Positions 15,642 through 24,066 of a stretch of DNA of 64,000 nucleotides are shown one piece after another. Positions within the stretch are counted from its first letter, which is position 1. Each line of letters starts with the position of its first letter. Under the pieces are notes generated by a model, which made no database searches, was not told the DNA's origin, and was given only the letters and a program-made list of their open reading frames with translations. Location of the stretch: assembly GCA_023954195.1 (NCBI GenBank), contig JAMLIK010000001.1:1538628-1602627 (forward strand), given 5' to 3'. A program made the translations under genes and the position numbers. Source of the DNA: Xanthobacteraceae bacterium. GTDB taxonomy: Bacteria; Pseudomonadota; Alphaproteobacteria; Rhizobiales; Xanthobacteraceae.

Positions 15642-16659
15642 GACCGCCCCCCGCGCGGGCATAAACGCCCGCCTTCGCCGCCTCGAAATCCGGATCGCGG
15701 CCGCCCCGCGCCGCCGCGACCGCCGCCTCGACGCGCCGCTCGACGGTTTCGGCGACCTCGGTCAGTTCGGCCTCGTCAATTCCCGTCTTCAGCAATTGCC
15801 GCGCCGCGATTCCGACCGGATCGCGCTCCGCGAGCCGGGCGATTTCATCCGGATTGCGATACTTCTGCGCATCGCCTTCGAAATGCCCGCGCATCCGGGC
15901 GGTCACGCACTCCAGCACGGCGGGGCCACCCGCGCGCACCTTGCCGACGACGTCGGCGGCGGCGGCCGCGACCGCGGCGACATCGTTGCCGTCCACCGCG
16001 ACGTGCGGCAACCCGAACGCGGCCGAGAGTTCACCGAGCTTGAAGGCGATCTGCTTCGAGCTGGGAAGAAACTCGCTCCACCCGTTATTCTCGCAGACGA
16101 ACAGCAACGGCAGGTTCCACAGCCGCGCGAGATTGAAACATTCGTGGACGACGCCTTCCGCCAGCGCGCCGTCGCCGAAAAACGCCACCGCCACCGCGTC
16201 GCGGCCAAGCTGCTGATGCGCCAGCGCCGATCCGAGCGCGATCGGCAATCCGGCGCCGACGATGCCGTTGGCGCCGAGCATGCCGACCGAGGTGTCGGCG
16301 ACGTGCATCGAGCCGCCGCGCCCCCGGCACAAGCCCTCGTCGCGCGCCAAAAGCTCCAGAAAAAATCCTTCGAGCGGCAGCCCCTTGGCGATGGCGTGGC
16401 CATGCCCGCGATGGGTGGAGGCGATGGTGTCGTCGCGGCGCAGCGCGCTCATCACACCGACCGAGACCGCTTCCTGGCCGATGCTGAGATGGATGAAGCC
16501 CGGCACCTCGCCGTCCGCGAACAGCGCGCCGAGGCGCTCCTCGCAACGCCGGATCAGGACCATCTGGCCGTAGAGATCGAGCAGGCCGGCCGCATCCGGC
16601 GCGCCGGACACGTTCAACTCGCCGCTTGGTCGGGTCGTCACGGTCGCCACTCCTTCCAT
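15634..16659 (-). CDS. 2-oxoacid/acetoin dehydrogenase E1 component, alpha subunit
   Basis: 341 residues. The thiamin-diphosphate motif GDGALAEGVVHECFNLARLW with the closing CENNGW is at about 158-187, and the pyruvate-dehydrogenase-like HRGHGHAIAKG and RGRGGSMHVAD motifs lie before it. It is closest in appearance to acetoin dehydrogenase AcoA and short PDH alpha subunits. First gene of the E1-alpha/E1-beta/ECH/E2/ACAD run; a 21-bp palindrome ends 27 bases before its start (16686-16706), so the run may have its own regulated promoter inside the larger block. An acetoin substrate is not supported by any acetoin-specific neighbour. Confidence 0.92.
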   Translation of the reverse strand: MEGVATVTTRPSGELNVSGAPDAAGLLDLYGQMVLIRRCEERLGALFADGEVPGFIHLSIGQEAVSVGVMSALRRDDTIASTHRGHGHAIAKGLPLEGFFLELLARDEGLCRGRGGSMHVADTSVGMLGANGIVGAGLPIALGSALAHQQLGRDAVAVAFFGDGALAEGVVHECFNLARLWNLPLLFVCENNGWSEFLPSSKQIAFKLGELSAAFGLPHVAVDGNDVAAVAAAAADVVGKVRAGGPAVLECVTARMRGHFEGDAQKYRNPDEIARLAERDPVGIAARQLLKTGIDEAELTEVAETVERRVEAAVAAARGGRDPDFEAAKAGVYARAGGGHG

Positions 16660-16685
16660 CGCTCGGGGTCCACAATAGACAATAA

Positions 16686-16706
16686 TGAATTACGAGTCAC
16701 TATTCA
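16686..16706. promoter_or_regulatory. Candidate TetR-type operator upstream of the E1-alpha operon
   Basis: AT-rich 21-bp dyad in a GC-rich region: TGAAT and ATTCA at the ends and GA-N-TC in the centre. The first 14 bases, TGAATTACGAGTCA, are identical to the site at 25453-25473. It lies 27 bases upstream of the E1-alpha ATG and overlaps the last codons of the DUF35 gene, a good position for repression. Confidence 0.6.
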
Positions 16707-17136
16707 TAATAATTTTAAGCGTCTCGGACGGATACATCTGGCGCGGCCTCGCTTGCGGCAACGGATACTCGCCTTCGGTCGGCTCGAAGAACAATTCGAC
16801 CGGCATGCCGATGGTCACGTCTTGCGGATCGACCTCGCGCAGATTCATCATCGCCCGGACGCCCTCCTCCAGCGCGACAATGGCGATCACATAGGGCACG
16901 TCGGCCTTGAACGACTCCAGCGGCGCGCGATGGACCGCCGTGAACGAGTAGACCGTGCCGCGACCGCTCGACGGCCGCCAGCCGAGATCCGCGCCGTGGC
17001 AGGCGGTGCAACTCAGGCGCGGTGGAAACTGATCGTGGCCGCAAGCCTCGCAGTGCTGAAATTCGAAGCGGCCTTCCTTGCAGATCGACCAGAAATGCCG
17101 GGTCACGACATCGGGTTGCGGAAGCGGTTTCGACAT
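16690..17136 (-). CDS. DUF35 / OB-fold protein with zinc ribbon (ChsH2-type)
   Basis: 148 residues. N-terminal rubredoxin-like zinc ribbon with two Cys pairs (CEACGHDQFPPRLSCTACHG, about 29-48), followed by an OB-fold (GTVYSFTAVHRAPLESF onward). DUF35 proteins act as partners of thiolase-fold enzymes and of acyl-CoA hydratases: for example the aldolase Ltp2 in steroid side-chain cleavage and archaeal HMG-CoA synthase/thiolase complexes. The partner here is surely the thiolase homologue starting three bases past this gene's start codon on the same strand. The last codons overlap a candidate operator, so the AT-rich C-terminus (KIIMNSDS) may reflect selection on that site. Confidence 0.9.
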   Translation of the reverse strand: MSKPLPQPDVVTRHFWSICKEGRFEFQHCEACGHDQFPPRLSCTACHGADLGWRPSSGRGTVYSFTAVHRAPLESFKADVPYVIAIVALEEGVRAMMNLREVDPQDVTIGMPVELFFEPTEGEYPLPQARPRQMYPSETLKIIMNSDS

Positions 17137-17139
17137 GGC

Positions 17140-18294
17140 TCAATTCCTTCCCAGCACCAGCGAGCAATGCGCCGACAGGATGCCGCCGTCGCCGTGCACG
17201 AACGCCAGCTTGGGCGAGGCGACCTGCCGGCCCTCGGCCTCGCCGCGCAACTGGCGCACCGCCTCGATCACATGGAACATGCCGCCGGCCGCGCCGGAAT
17301 GGGCATAGGACAACAGCCCGCCATGCGTATTGCAGGGCAGCGCGCCGTCGAGATCGAGCGCGCCGGCGAGAATTGCCGGCCCCGCCTCCCCCCGCGCGAA
17401 AAAGCCGATCGATTCCAGTTCGGCCAGCAGGGTGATGGTGAAGCTGTCGTAGATTTCGGCGACGTCGATATCGGCCGGCTTGACGCCGGCGCGGCCGAAC
17501 GCCTGGGCCGACGCCTGCTTGCAGCCGAAATCCGTCAGCGACGGCGAGGCGATGATGTGCTCATGGGTATTCATCTGCCCCGCGCCGAGAATCTCGATGC
17601 CGCGCTTGCGCGTATCGCGCGCGGCGTCGGCGGCGCTGATGACGACGGCGGCGCCGCCATCCGAGATCAGGCAGCAATCGAGCAGGCGCAACGGCGTCGC
17701 GATCGGCTTCGACCGCGCCACATCCTCCAGCGTGATCGGCTGGCGCATCTGGGCCTTCGGATTGCGCATCGCGTGCTTGCGGGTCGCGACGGCGATGCCG
17801 GCGAGATGCTCCGGCGTGACGCCGTAATCATGCATGTAGCGTTGCGCCACCAGCGCGTAAGCGGCGGGAATGCCGATGCCGTAAGGCCGTTCGAACTGGG
17901 CGTGGCCGACTTCCGACAACGCCGCCACCGCCTTGTCGCGCGACATTCCGGTCAGGCGATTGTCGCCGCACACCGCCAGAACATGCCGGCAAATTCCCGC
18001 CTCGATCAGCGCCGCCGCCTGCATCACCTGGGCGCAGGCGGTCGCGCCGCCCGCGGACACCGCGACCGAATAGGATGGCATGATGCCGAGAAATTCGCTC
18101 ACCACCGACGACAGCATCAGATGCGGTTCGGTGAAGGAATAGGCGCATAACACGCCGTCGATGTCGCCCAGCGACAAGCCGGCGTCAGCGACGGCGGCGG
18201 CCGCGGCCTCCGCCTGCAAGCCGAGCGAGGTCGAGCCCTCGACCTTGCCGACCGCGGTGTCGGCGACGCCGGTGATGACCGCCTTCGATGCCAT
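17140..18294 (-). CDS. Thiolase-fold protein lacking the nucleophilic cysteine (Ltp2/SCP2-thiolase type)
   Basis: 384 residues from ATG 18294 (MASKAVITGVADTAVGKVEG). The frame opens further upstream without conserved sequence. Overall SCP2-type thiolase fold: ISDGGAAVVISAAD around 235-250, EIYDSFTITLLAELE near 305-320, NTHGGLLSYAHSGAAGG near 340. At the position of the nucleophilic Cys of thiolases (C-x-S-G) it reads VSAGGATA (residues 79-86), so the thiolysis nucleophile is missing. This is the pattern of DUF35-associated thiolase homologues such as the steroid side-chain aldolase Ltp2. With the adjacent DUF35 gene I infer a carbon-carbon lyase (retro-aldol) or another non-thiolase acyl-CoA reaction. 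Confidence 0.85.
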   Translation of the reverse strand: MASKAVITGVADTAVGKVEGSTSLGLQAEAAAAAVADAGLSLGDIDGVLCAYSFTEPHLMLSSVVSEFLGIMPSYSVAVSAGGATACAQVMQAAALIEAGICRHVLAVCGDNRLTGMSRDKAVAALSEVGHAQFERPYGIGIPAAYALVAQRYMHDYGVTPEHLAGIAVATRKHAMRNPKAQMRQPITLEDVARSKPIATPLRLLDCCLISDGGAAVVISAADAARDTRKRGIEILGAGQMNTHEHIIASPSLTDFGCKQASAQAFGRAGVKPADIDVAEIYDSFTITLLAELESIGFFARGEAGPAILAGALDLDGALPCNTHGGLLSYAHSGAAGGMFHVIEAVRQLRGEAEGRQVASPKLAFVHGDGGILSAHCSLVLGRN

Positions 18295-18424
18295 GCTATT
18301 TGTCCCTGTGGTTGTGGCCGAACCGCGCCCGGACGAAGCCGACCGGCGGCTTTGCCAGAATGCCGGCGACCGCCTCGCGATGAAAGGGGATTCGCGCGCC
18401 ACCCCGCGGCTGGCGGCCGGCCGC

Positions 18425-19762
18425 TCACCGCGCCAGCGCGAACGCCCCGATGGCGTCGGCGACGTCGCCGCCCGGCAGACGATCGACGAACGCCTCGATG
18501 CGGTCGAAGGCCGCTGGCGCCACGCCCTGTTCGGCCCCGATCCGGCGCAGCATCGTCGAGACGCCGTCGCGGCTGAACGCATAGTCGGCCGGCGTCATGC
18601 GCTGCTCCTGCACCCGCACGCCCTCCGCCGTGTCCGCCTCGATCACGGCGCACAGCGTCGGCACCGACGAATCGGCGATCAGGGTCGTCCGCCCGACCAG
18701 TTCCGCGACGCTCGGGTCGTCATAAGTGGTCATCCGCTTCATGTCGGGCGCGCCATGAACCAGCGTCGTGGCGATGCAGAACGGAATGCTCATCAGCGTC
18801 CCGGAGATCGAGTTGAAGGGGCCCACGGCGTCCATGCCGGCGTAGCCCGTCTCGTACGGATTCATCCGCACACGAACGCCTTGCGGCAACGCGCCGCCGA
18901 GTGTCTCGCGCAGTTTCAGCGCCGCCGTCACCGGCGTCTGATTGAAGGCGCAGACCGGGTATGGCTTGAACGTCACCCGCAGCGTCGCCCATTCCGCGCC
19001 GAGCGAGGCCGCCAGATCGCGCGGCGCCTCGACGCCCGCGAAGCTGCGCGCGAACCCGACCTTGCCCTCCAGCGCATGCGGCGCGGAGACCGAGCCGGCT
19101 TGCGCCAGCGCGGCGGCGGCCATGCCGTTGCGCGCGACGATCCCCGGCTGATAGCGCCATTCGTCGGTGCCGTCGGCGAAGGATTGCAGCACGCCGCCGG
19201 TGAACGATACCGCGTTGGCGAGCGCGGCGGCGGTCACCTTCGCGTCGCACCCCGTGAGCCGCGCCGCCGCGGCCGCCGCCGCGATCACCCCGTAAGTCGC
19301 CGTCGAACGGAAGCCCGCCGGCGTCGTCCGGCCGGCGAAAGCGATTTCCAGCAATCCGCCGGCCTCATAGCCCGCGACCAACGCCGGGATCAGGCGGTCG
19401 AGCGGATAGCGCTTGACCTCAAGCATCGCCGCCAGCATCGGGATCATCACCGTGCCGAAATGGGCCGCGCCGCAGGAATCTTCCTGCGCTCGGCCGTGGA
19501 ACAGCGCGGAGTTGGCGAGGCAGGCCGCGCCGATCGTGGTCTTGCGGCCGTCGCCGAACAGCGTCGCGCCGTCCCGCACCTCGCCGTCGGTGGCGATCGC
19601 GGCCTCGCGCGCGACTGTCGCGTAAGGCGTATCGAGGCCGTTCAGCCCCATGCCGAAGGCGTTGAGGATGCAGCTTCGCGCCTTCTCGACCACCGGCGGC
19701 GGCAGAGTATGGAGGGTGAGGGCCGAAGTGAAATCGGCGATTTCCGCAACCAGTGTCGGCAT
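18425..19762 (-). CDS. MmgE/PrpD family protein
   Basis: 445 residues, full length for the family. The N-terminal all-alpha domain contains LNAFGMGLNGLDTPYATVAREAA and NSALFHGRAQEDSCGAAHFGTVMIPMLAAM (about 85-115), matching the substrate region of 2-methylcitrate dehydratase/cis-aconitate decarboxylase relatives. A second conserved stretch is FKPYPVCAFNQTPVTAALKL (about 268-287). Known members dehydrate 2-methylcitrate (PrpD) or act on aconitate; most are unassigned. No prp genes are nearby, so PrpD itself is unlikely. The position between a Liv importer and a thiolase-like/DUF35 pair suggests a hydro-lyase acting on a CoA-pathway intermediate or on the imported acid. About 130 bases to the thiolase-like gene hold nothing recognisable. 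Confidence 0.85.
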   Translation of the reverse strand: MPTLVAEIADFTSALTLHTLPPPVVEKARSCILNAFGMGLNGLDTPYATVAREAAIATDGEVRDGATLFGDGRKTTIGAACLANSALFHGRAQEDSCGAAHFGTVMIPMLAAMLEVKRYPLDRLIPALVAGYEAGGLLEIAFAGRTTPAGFRSTATYGVIAAAAAAARLTGCDAKVTAAALANAVSFTGGVLQSFADGTDEWRYQPGIVARNGMAAAALAQAGSVSAPHALEGKVGFARSFAGVEAPRDLAASLGAEWATLRVTFKPYPVCAFNQTPVTAALKLRETLGGALPQGVRVRMNPYETGYAGMDAVGPFNSISGTLMSIPFCIATTLVHGAPDMKRMTTYDDPSVAELVGRTTLIADSSVPTLCAVIEADTAEGVRVQEQRMTPADYAFSRDGVSTMLRRIGAEQGVAPAAFDRIEAFVDRLPGGDVADAIGAFALAR

Positions 19763-19791
19763 GGCATCCTCCCGAGCAGATCAGGCCCGCG

Positions 19792-20508
19792 TCACAGCGC
19801 GAGATAACGGTGGCGAATGGCTTCGTCGGCCTTCAGTTCCTCGATCGAGGCGCAGTAGACGATATGCCCCTTGTCGATCACGGTGGCGCGGCTGGCGAGC
19901 CCGAGGCAGAAGTGCATGTTCTGCTCGGCGATCAGGATGGTCGCGCCCCTGGCGCGCAATTGCCGCAGCAGCGCGCCGATGCGCTGCACGATGATCGGCG
20001 CCAGTCCCTCGCTGGGCTCGTCGAGCAGCAGCAGCGCCGGGTTGCCCATCAGCGTGCGCGCGATCGCGAGCATCTGCTGCTCGCCGCCGGACAGCCGGCC
20101 GGCGATGCGGTATCGCAGCGGCTCAAGCAGCGGAAACACCTCATAGATGGACTTCAGCGGCCACTCGTCCTGGCCCTCCGGCCCCTTCTTGGCGCCGATG
20201 GTGAGATTGTCCTCGACGGTATGATCCGGAAAGATCTGGCGGTCCTCCGGCACGAAGCCGATGCCCGCGCGGGCGATGCGATAAGGTTTTTGGCGCGTCA
20301 CCGCCTCGCCGCGAAACGTCACGCGTCCGCGCCGCGCCGGCACCAGCCCGGCGATCGCCTTCATCGTGGTCGACTTGCCGGCGCCGTTGCGGCCGAGCAG
20401 CGCCATGGTTTCGCCCGGCGCGACGCTGAGATCGACGCCGAACAGAATCTGGCTCGTGCCGTAATAGACGTCGAGATCCTTGACCTCGATGACAGCCTGT
20501 CCGCTCAC
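19792..20508 (-). CDS. livF: Liv-type ABC transporter ATPase (LivF family), second system
   Basis: 238 residues. Walker A GRNGAGKSTTMKAI (about 37-50), signature LSGGEQQMLAIARTL (about 135-149), Walker B ALLLLDEPSEGLAP. The EPSEGLAP stretch is typical of LivF. Overlaps the preceding LivG gene by four bases (ATGA). It belongs to the second importer of the block (LivF, LivG, SDR, LivM, LivH, binding protein from left to right). Confidence 0.93.
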   Translation of the reverse strand: MSGQAVIEVKDLDVYYGTSQILFGVDLSVAPGETMALLGRNGAGKSTTMKAIAGLVPARRGRVTFRGEAVTRQKPYRIARAGIGFVPEDRQIFPDHTVEDNLTIGAKKGPEGQDEWPLKSIYEVFPLLEPLRYRIAGRLSGGEQQMLAIARTLMGNPALLLLDEPSEGLAPIIVQRIGALLRQLRARGATILIAEQNMHFCLGLASRATVIDKGHIVYCASIEELKADEAIRHRYLAL

Positions 20509-21260
20509 GCCGCGCCCTCATGTTGCTCGGTGCCGAGATAGGCGTCGATCACCGCCGGATTGGCGCGAATCTGCTCTGGCGTCCCGGTCGCCAGCACGCG
20601 GCCGTAGCACAGCACCACGATCAGCGGCGCGATCTTGAACACGATATCCATGTCGTGCTCGATGAAGATCAAGGTCAGCTTCTCGCGCGTCCACAGCTCA
20701 TGAACCTTCTCGATCATGCGCCAGCGTTCCTCCGGTCCCATGCCGGCGGTCGGCTCGTCGAGCAGCAGCACCTTGGGATTGAGCACCAGCGCCAGCGCGA
20801 TGTCGAGCAGCTTCTGGTCGCCGTGGGACAGCGTCATCGCCCGGCGCTGGCGCTTGTCGGCGAGGCCGAGCATTTCCAGCGTATGCGCGGCGCGCTCGCG
20901 CGTCTCGGGAAGCGGAAAGCGCCGATGCAGCACCTCGGCGCGGCGCTGGTCGACGCCGACCGCCGCGAGCATGGTTTCCTCGACCGTCAGCGACGGAAAA
21001 ATGCTGGCGACCTGAAAGGCGCGGCCGATGCCGTGGCGCACGATTTCCGGCGGCGAGCGGCCGACCATGTCGACGCCGTCGAGCATGATGCGGCCCTGAT
21101 CCGGCCGGAAGGCGCCGGTGATGAGGTTGAAGAACGTGCTCTTGCCGGCGCCGTTCGGGCCGATCACCGCGGTCAGCGTGCCGTCTGCGAAATCGAGCGA
21201 CACGTCGTCTGTCGCCTTGACGCCGCCGAACGATTTCGAGATGCGCTGGATCTGGAGCAT
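20505..21260 (-). CDS. livG: Liv-type ABC transporter ATPase (LivG family), second system
   Basis: 251 residues with Walker A GPNGAGKSTFFNLI (about 33-46), LivG-type signature LSHGDQKLLDIALAL (about 145-159), Walker B VLLLDEPTAGMGPEE and the family C-terminus VIDAYLGTEQHE. Works with LivF on the cytoplasmic face of the importer. The SDR gene ends three bases before this start, so the six genes form one tight operon. Confidence 0.93.
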   Translation of the reverse strand: MLQIQRISKSFGGVKATDDVSLDFADGTLTAVIGPNGAGKSTFFNLITGAFRPDQGRIMLDGVDMVGRSPPEIVRHGIGRAFQVASIFPSLTVEETMLAAVGVDQRRAEVLHRRFPLPETRERAAHTLEMLGLADKRQRRAMTLSHGDQKLLDIALALVLNPKVLLLDEPTAGMGPEERWRMIEKVHELWTREKLTLIFIEHDMDIVFKIAPLIVVLCYGRVLATGTPEQIRANPAVIDAYLGTEQHEGAA

Positions 21261-21263
21261 CGC

Positions 21264-22049
21264 TCAGCCCTTTGCCTCCCGCAGCCCTCCGTAAGTGTGC
21301 CACGGCGTCGCCGCCAGCCATCCGCAATCGACCGGCACATTCACGCCGGTCATCGCCGAGGCGGCGTCGGACGCCAGAAACGCCACCACGCGGGCGACCT
21401 CCTCCGGCATCACCATCCGCCGCAACGCGGCGTTGGCCTCCAGCATCGACACGTCGCGCTCGTCGCGATCGATCGCCGCCTGCAACGCCGGCGTCAGCGT
21501 ATAGCCCGGCGACACCGCGTTGACGCGCACTCCCGCCCAGCCCCATTCGCCGGCCAGACAGGCGGTCATCGAGATCACCGCCGCCTTGGCCGGCGCGTAG
21601 GCGTGCAGCGGCAGCGAACGCATGCCGGCGATCGAGGCGATGTTGACGATGCTGCCGCGGCGGCGCGCCAGCATGGCGCGCGCGAACGCCACGCAGGCGA
21701 CATAGGTGCCGCGCTGGTCGATGCGGACCACGTCGTCCCAGCGCCCCATCGGCAGATCGTCGGGCCGGACCGGCACCTGAATGATCCCGGCGCTGTTGAC
21801 CAGCACGTTGACGGCGCCGTGCTCGCGCTCGATGCGCGCGGCGCAGGCTTCAACGTCCCGCTCGTCGCCGACATCGAGCCGGCAGGCATGGCCGCCGACC
21901 GCGGCGGCCACCGCTTCCGCTTGCGCGAGGTTGATATCGGCGACGACGACCCTGCGGCCGGCGGCGGCGAGTTCGCGGACACAGGCTTCGCCGATGCCGC
22001 TGGCACCTCCGGTCACGACGCAGACGCCCGCTTGCACGGTCTCGGTCAT
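21264..22049 (-). CDS. Short-chain dehydrogenase/reductase (SDR)
   Basis: 261 residues from ATG 22049, overlapping the LivM stop by four bases. Rossmann motif VVTGGASGIGEACV (TGxxxGIG) near residue 12, NSAGI (NNAG-like) near 85, catalytic Ser in VNIASIAGM and YxxxK in YAPAKAAVIS (about 155-165). It oxidises or reduces a hydroxyl/keto group with NAD(P). Its insertion between permease and ATPase genes of an ABC importer is unusual and suggests that it acts on the imported compound or an early CoA intermediate, for example as a 3-hydroxyacyl dehydrogenase. The protein at 27699-28472 is a related SDR with the same C-terminal WxTYGGLRE-like ending. Confidence 0.9.
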   Translation of the reverse strand: MTETVQAGVCVVTGGASGIGEACVRELAAAGRRVVVADINLAQAEAVAAAVGGHACRLDVGDERDVEACAARIEREHGAVNVLVNSAGIIQVPVRPDDLPMGRWDDVVRIDQRGTYVACVAFARAMLARRRGSIVNIASIAGMRSLPLHAYAPAKAAVISMTACLAGEWGWAGVRVNAVSPGYTLTPALQAAIDRDERDVSMLEANAALRRMVMPEEVARVVAFLASDAASAMTGVNVPVDCGWLAATPWHTYGGLREAKG

Positions 22050-23080
22050 GTCGATGTCTCCCTGGTCGATGCCTTGTCGCGGCGCTCCGCGTACCACTCC
22101 ACCACGAAATCCATCAGCCCCTTGCGCAGCCCCAGCGCGAAGAACAGGATCACGACGCCGAGGATGATGCCGTAGTGCTCGGTCAGACGGGTCGCGGTGT
22201 CGTTGAGGATCAGCAGCAGAACGGTGCCGACCATCGGGCCGATAAAGGTGGTGACGCCGCCGAGCATGTTGATGAAGATGCCCTCGCCCGAGATCGTCCA
22301 GTAGGCGAACTCGGGATAAGCGCCGGAGACGAACAGGCTCATGATGACGCCGCCGACGGAGGCGAACATGCCGGCCAGCACGAACACCGCGAGCTTGACC
22401 CGCCACACATTGATGCCGATGAAGCTGGCGCGCGTCGCGTTGTCGCGGACCATCCGCAACGTGTAGCCGAACGGCGATTGCGCGATCTGCCGCATCAAGA
22501 GCAGGCCGACCACCAGCAGCGCGCAGCTCGCGATGTAGAGGTGCAACTGGTTGCCGAGGTCGATGCCGAGGAACACCGGCCGCGGAATGCCGCCGCGCAA
22601 GCCCTGGTCGCCGCCGGTCAGCGGCTGCCACGACAGGATCACGCTGTGAATCAGCATCTGGAACGCCAGCGTCACGAAGGCGAAATAGATTTCCTTCAGC
22701 CGGACGCAGATGGCGCCGATCACCAGCCCGGCGACGGCGGAAATCAGCAAAGTGAGGACGAACGCCGCCGGAATCGACAACCCGGTCCGCTGCATCAGGA
22801 GCCCGAACGAATAGGCGCCGAGGCCGAAAAACATGCCGTGGCCGAACGAGATCAGCCCGGTATAACCGACCAGCAGGTTGAGCGAGGTCGCGAACAGGCC
22901 GTAGGCGGCGCAGCGGATCACGAAATCGACCAGCGCCTTGCTGGAAAACAGGAACGGCAGCGACACCAGCACGGCGAAGCCGATCGCCGCGATCAGGAGG
23001 TCGGCGCCGGCCGCGCTTCGCCGCTGCCCGGCGCCCGCGACAACACGTCCGGAAGAACGGTCGGCCTGCAATTCACTCAT
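22046..23080 (-). CDS. livM: Liv-type ABC transporter permease (LivM family), second system
   Basis: 344 residues, about nine to ten membrane segments after a charged N-terminus of some 25 residues. Family stretch LNLLVGYTGLISFGHGMFFGLGAYS (about 68-92) and the late SGEGIFINMLGGVTTFIGPMVGT. The C-terminal tail after the last membrane segment (VEWYAERRDKASTRETST) is cytoplasmic. Partner of the LivH-type permease whose stop it overlaps by four bases. Confidence 0.92.
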   Translation of the reverse strand: MSELQADRSSGRVVAGAGQRRSAAGADLLIAAIGFAVLVSLPFLFSSKALVDFVIRCAAYGLFATSLNLLVGYTGLISFGHGMFFGLGAYSFGLLMQRTGLSIPAAFVLTLLISAVAGLVIGAICVRLKEIYFAFVTLAFQMLIHSVILSWQPLTGGDQGLRGGIPRPVFLGIDLGNQLHLYIASCALLVVGLLLMRQIAQSPFGYTLRMVRDNATRASFIGINVWRVKLAVFVLAGMFASVGGVIMSLFVSGAYPEFAYWTISGEGIFINMLGGVTTFIGPMVGTVLLLILNDTATRLTEHYGIILGVVILFFALGLRKGLMDFVVEWYAERRDKASTRETST

Positions 23081-23979
23081 GCGAGATCCTTGCCGAACAG
23101 GCCGGTGGGCCGCGCCACCAGCACGATCACCATGAACAGATACATCAGCCCGTCGGTGAACAGGGGAAAGCCGATCGAGCCGAACGAACGGACCAGCCCG
23201 AGCAGCAGCGCCCCGATCAGCGCGCCGAGGATCGAGCCCATGCCGCCGATCACGGTGACGATGAACGACTCGATCAGCACCGAAAATCCCATGCCCGGCG
23301 TCAGCGAGCGCACCGGCGCGGCAAGCGCGCCGGCGAGCCCGGCCAACGCACAGCCGAGCGCGAACACCGCGCCGTAGATCAGGGCGGTGTTGACTCCGAG
23401 CGCCGACACCATCGCCGGATTGTGCGCGGCCGCCCGGATCACCTTGCCGAGGCGGGTGCGGGCCAGCCCGAGGCCGAGCAGCGCCGCCACCGCCAGCGCC
23501 ACGGCGACCAGCAACAGATAGAACGGCGGCACCACGCCGCCGGCGATGAACAAGGGCGGCACCTGGAACGCGGCCGGCATCCCCATCGACTTGAATTCAG
23601 GCCCCCAGATCAGTTTCACCGCATCGTCGAAGATCAGAACGAAGGCGTAGCAGACCAGAAGCTGCATCAGCACGTCGCGCCCATAGACGCGGCTGATGAA
23701 AAACCGTTCGAAGATCAAGCCGATCGCCGCCGCGCCGAGCGAGCCGCACAACAGCGCGACGATGAAGCTTCCGGTGAGCTGATAGCCCGACAGCGCGAAA
23801 TAGGCGCCGAACATATAGAACGCGCCGTGGCTGAAATTCACGATCTTCAGCACCCCGAAGATCAGGGTCAGCCCGACCGCGACCAGGAACAGCAGCATGC
23901 CGATGATGAGGCCGCTCGTGGTCTGCGTCACGATACACGCGGAACTGACCAGACAACCCGTGAGCGCGTCGAAATCCAA
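23077..23979 (-). CDS. livH: Liv-type ABC transporter permease (LivH family), second system
   Basis: 300 residues, standard for LivH. VGLTLIFGVLKIVNFSHGAFYMFGAYFA (about 35-62) and SFIVTVIGGMGSILGALIG (about 237-255) are the family motifs. It forms the inner-membrane channel with LivM. It is separated from its binding-protein gene by 87 bases that hold no obvious gene or terminator. Confidence 0.92.
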   Translation of the reverse strand: MDFDALTGCLVSSACIVTQTTSGLIIGMLLFLVAVGLTLIFGVLKIVNFSHGAFYMFGAYFALSGYQLTGSFIVALLCGSLGAAAIGLIFERFFISRVYGRDVLMQLLVCYAFVLIFDDAVKLIWGPEFKSMGMPAAFQVPPLFIAGGVVPPFYLLLVAVALAVAALLGLGLARTRLGKVIRAAAHNPAMVSALGVNTALIYGAVFALGCALAGLAGALAAPVRSLTPGMGFSVLIESFIVTVIGGMGSILGALIGALLLGLVRSFGSIGFPLFTDGLMYLFMVIVLVARPTGLFGKDLA

Positions 23980-24066
23980 GGAATTGATCCGTCAAGGTTG
24001 GCTGTCGGTTCGATACAAGCACCGTTCGCGCGGGGGGCCGGAGGTCCGGCGCCGCCGCGCGATGAA

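Noticed and set aside
15634-16659. Naming the E1/E2 genes acoABC (acetoin dehydrogenase)
   Set aside because: The E1-alpha looks AcoA-like, but no acoR, acoX or E3 gene is present and an enoyl-CoA hydratase interrupts the set, so the substrate cannot be assigned.
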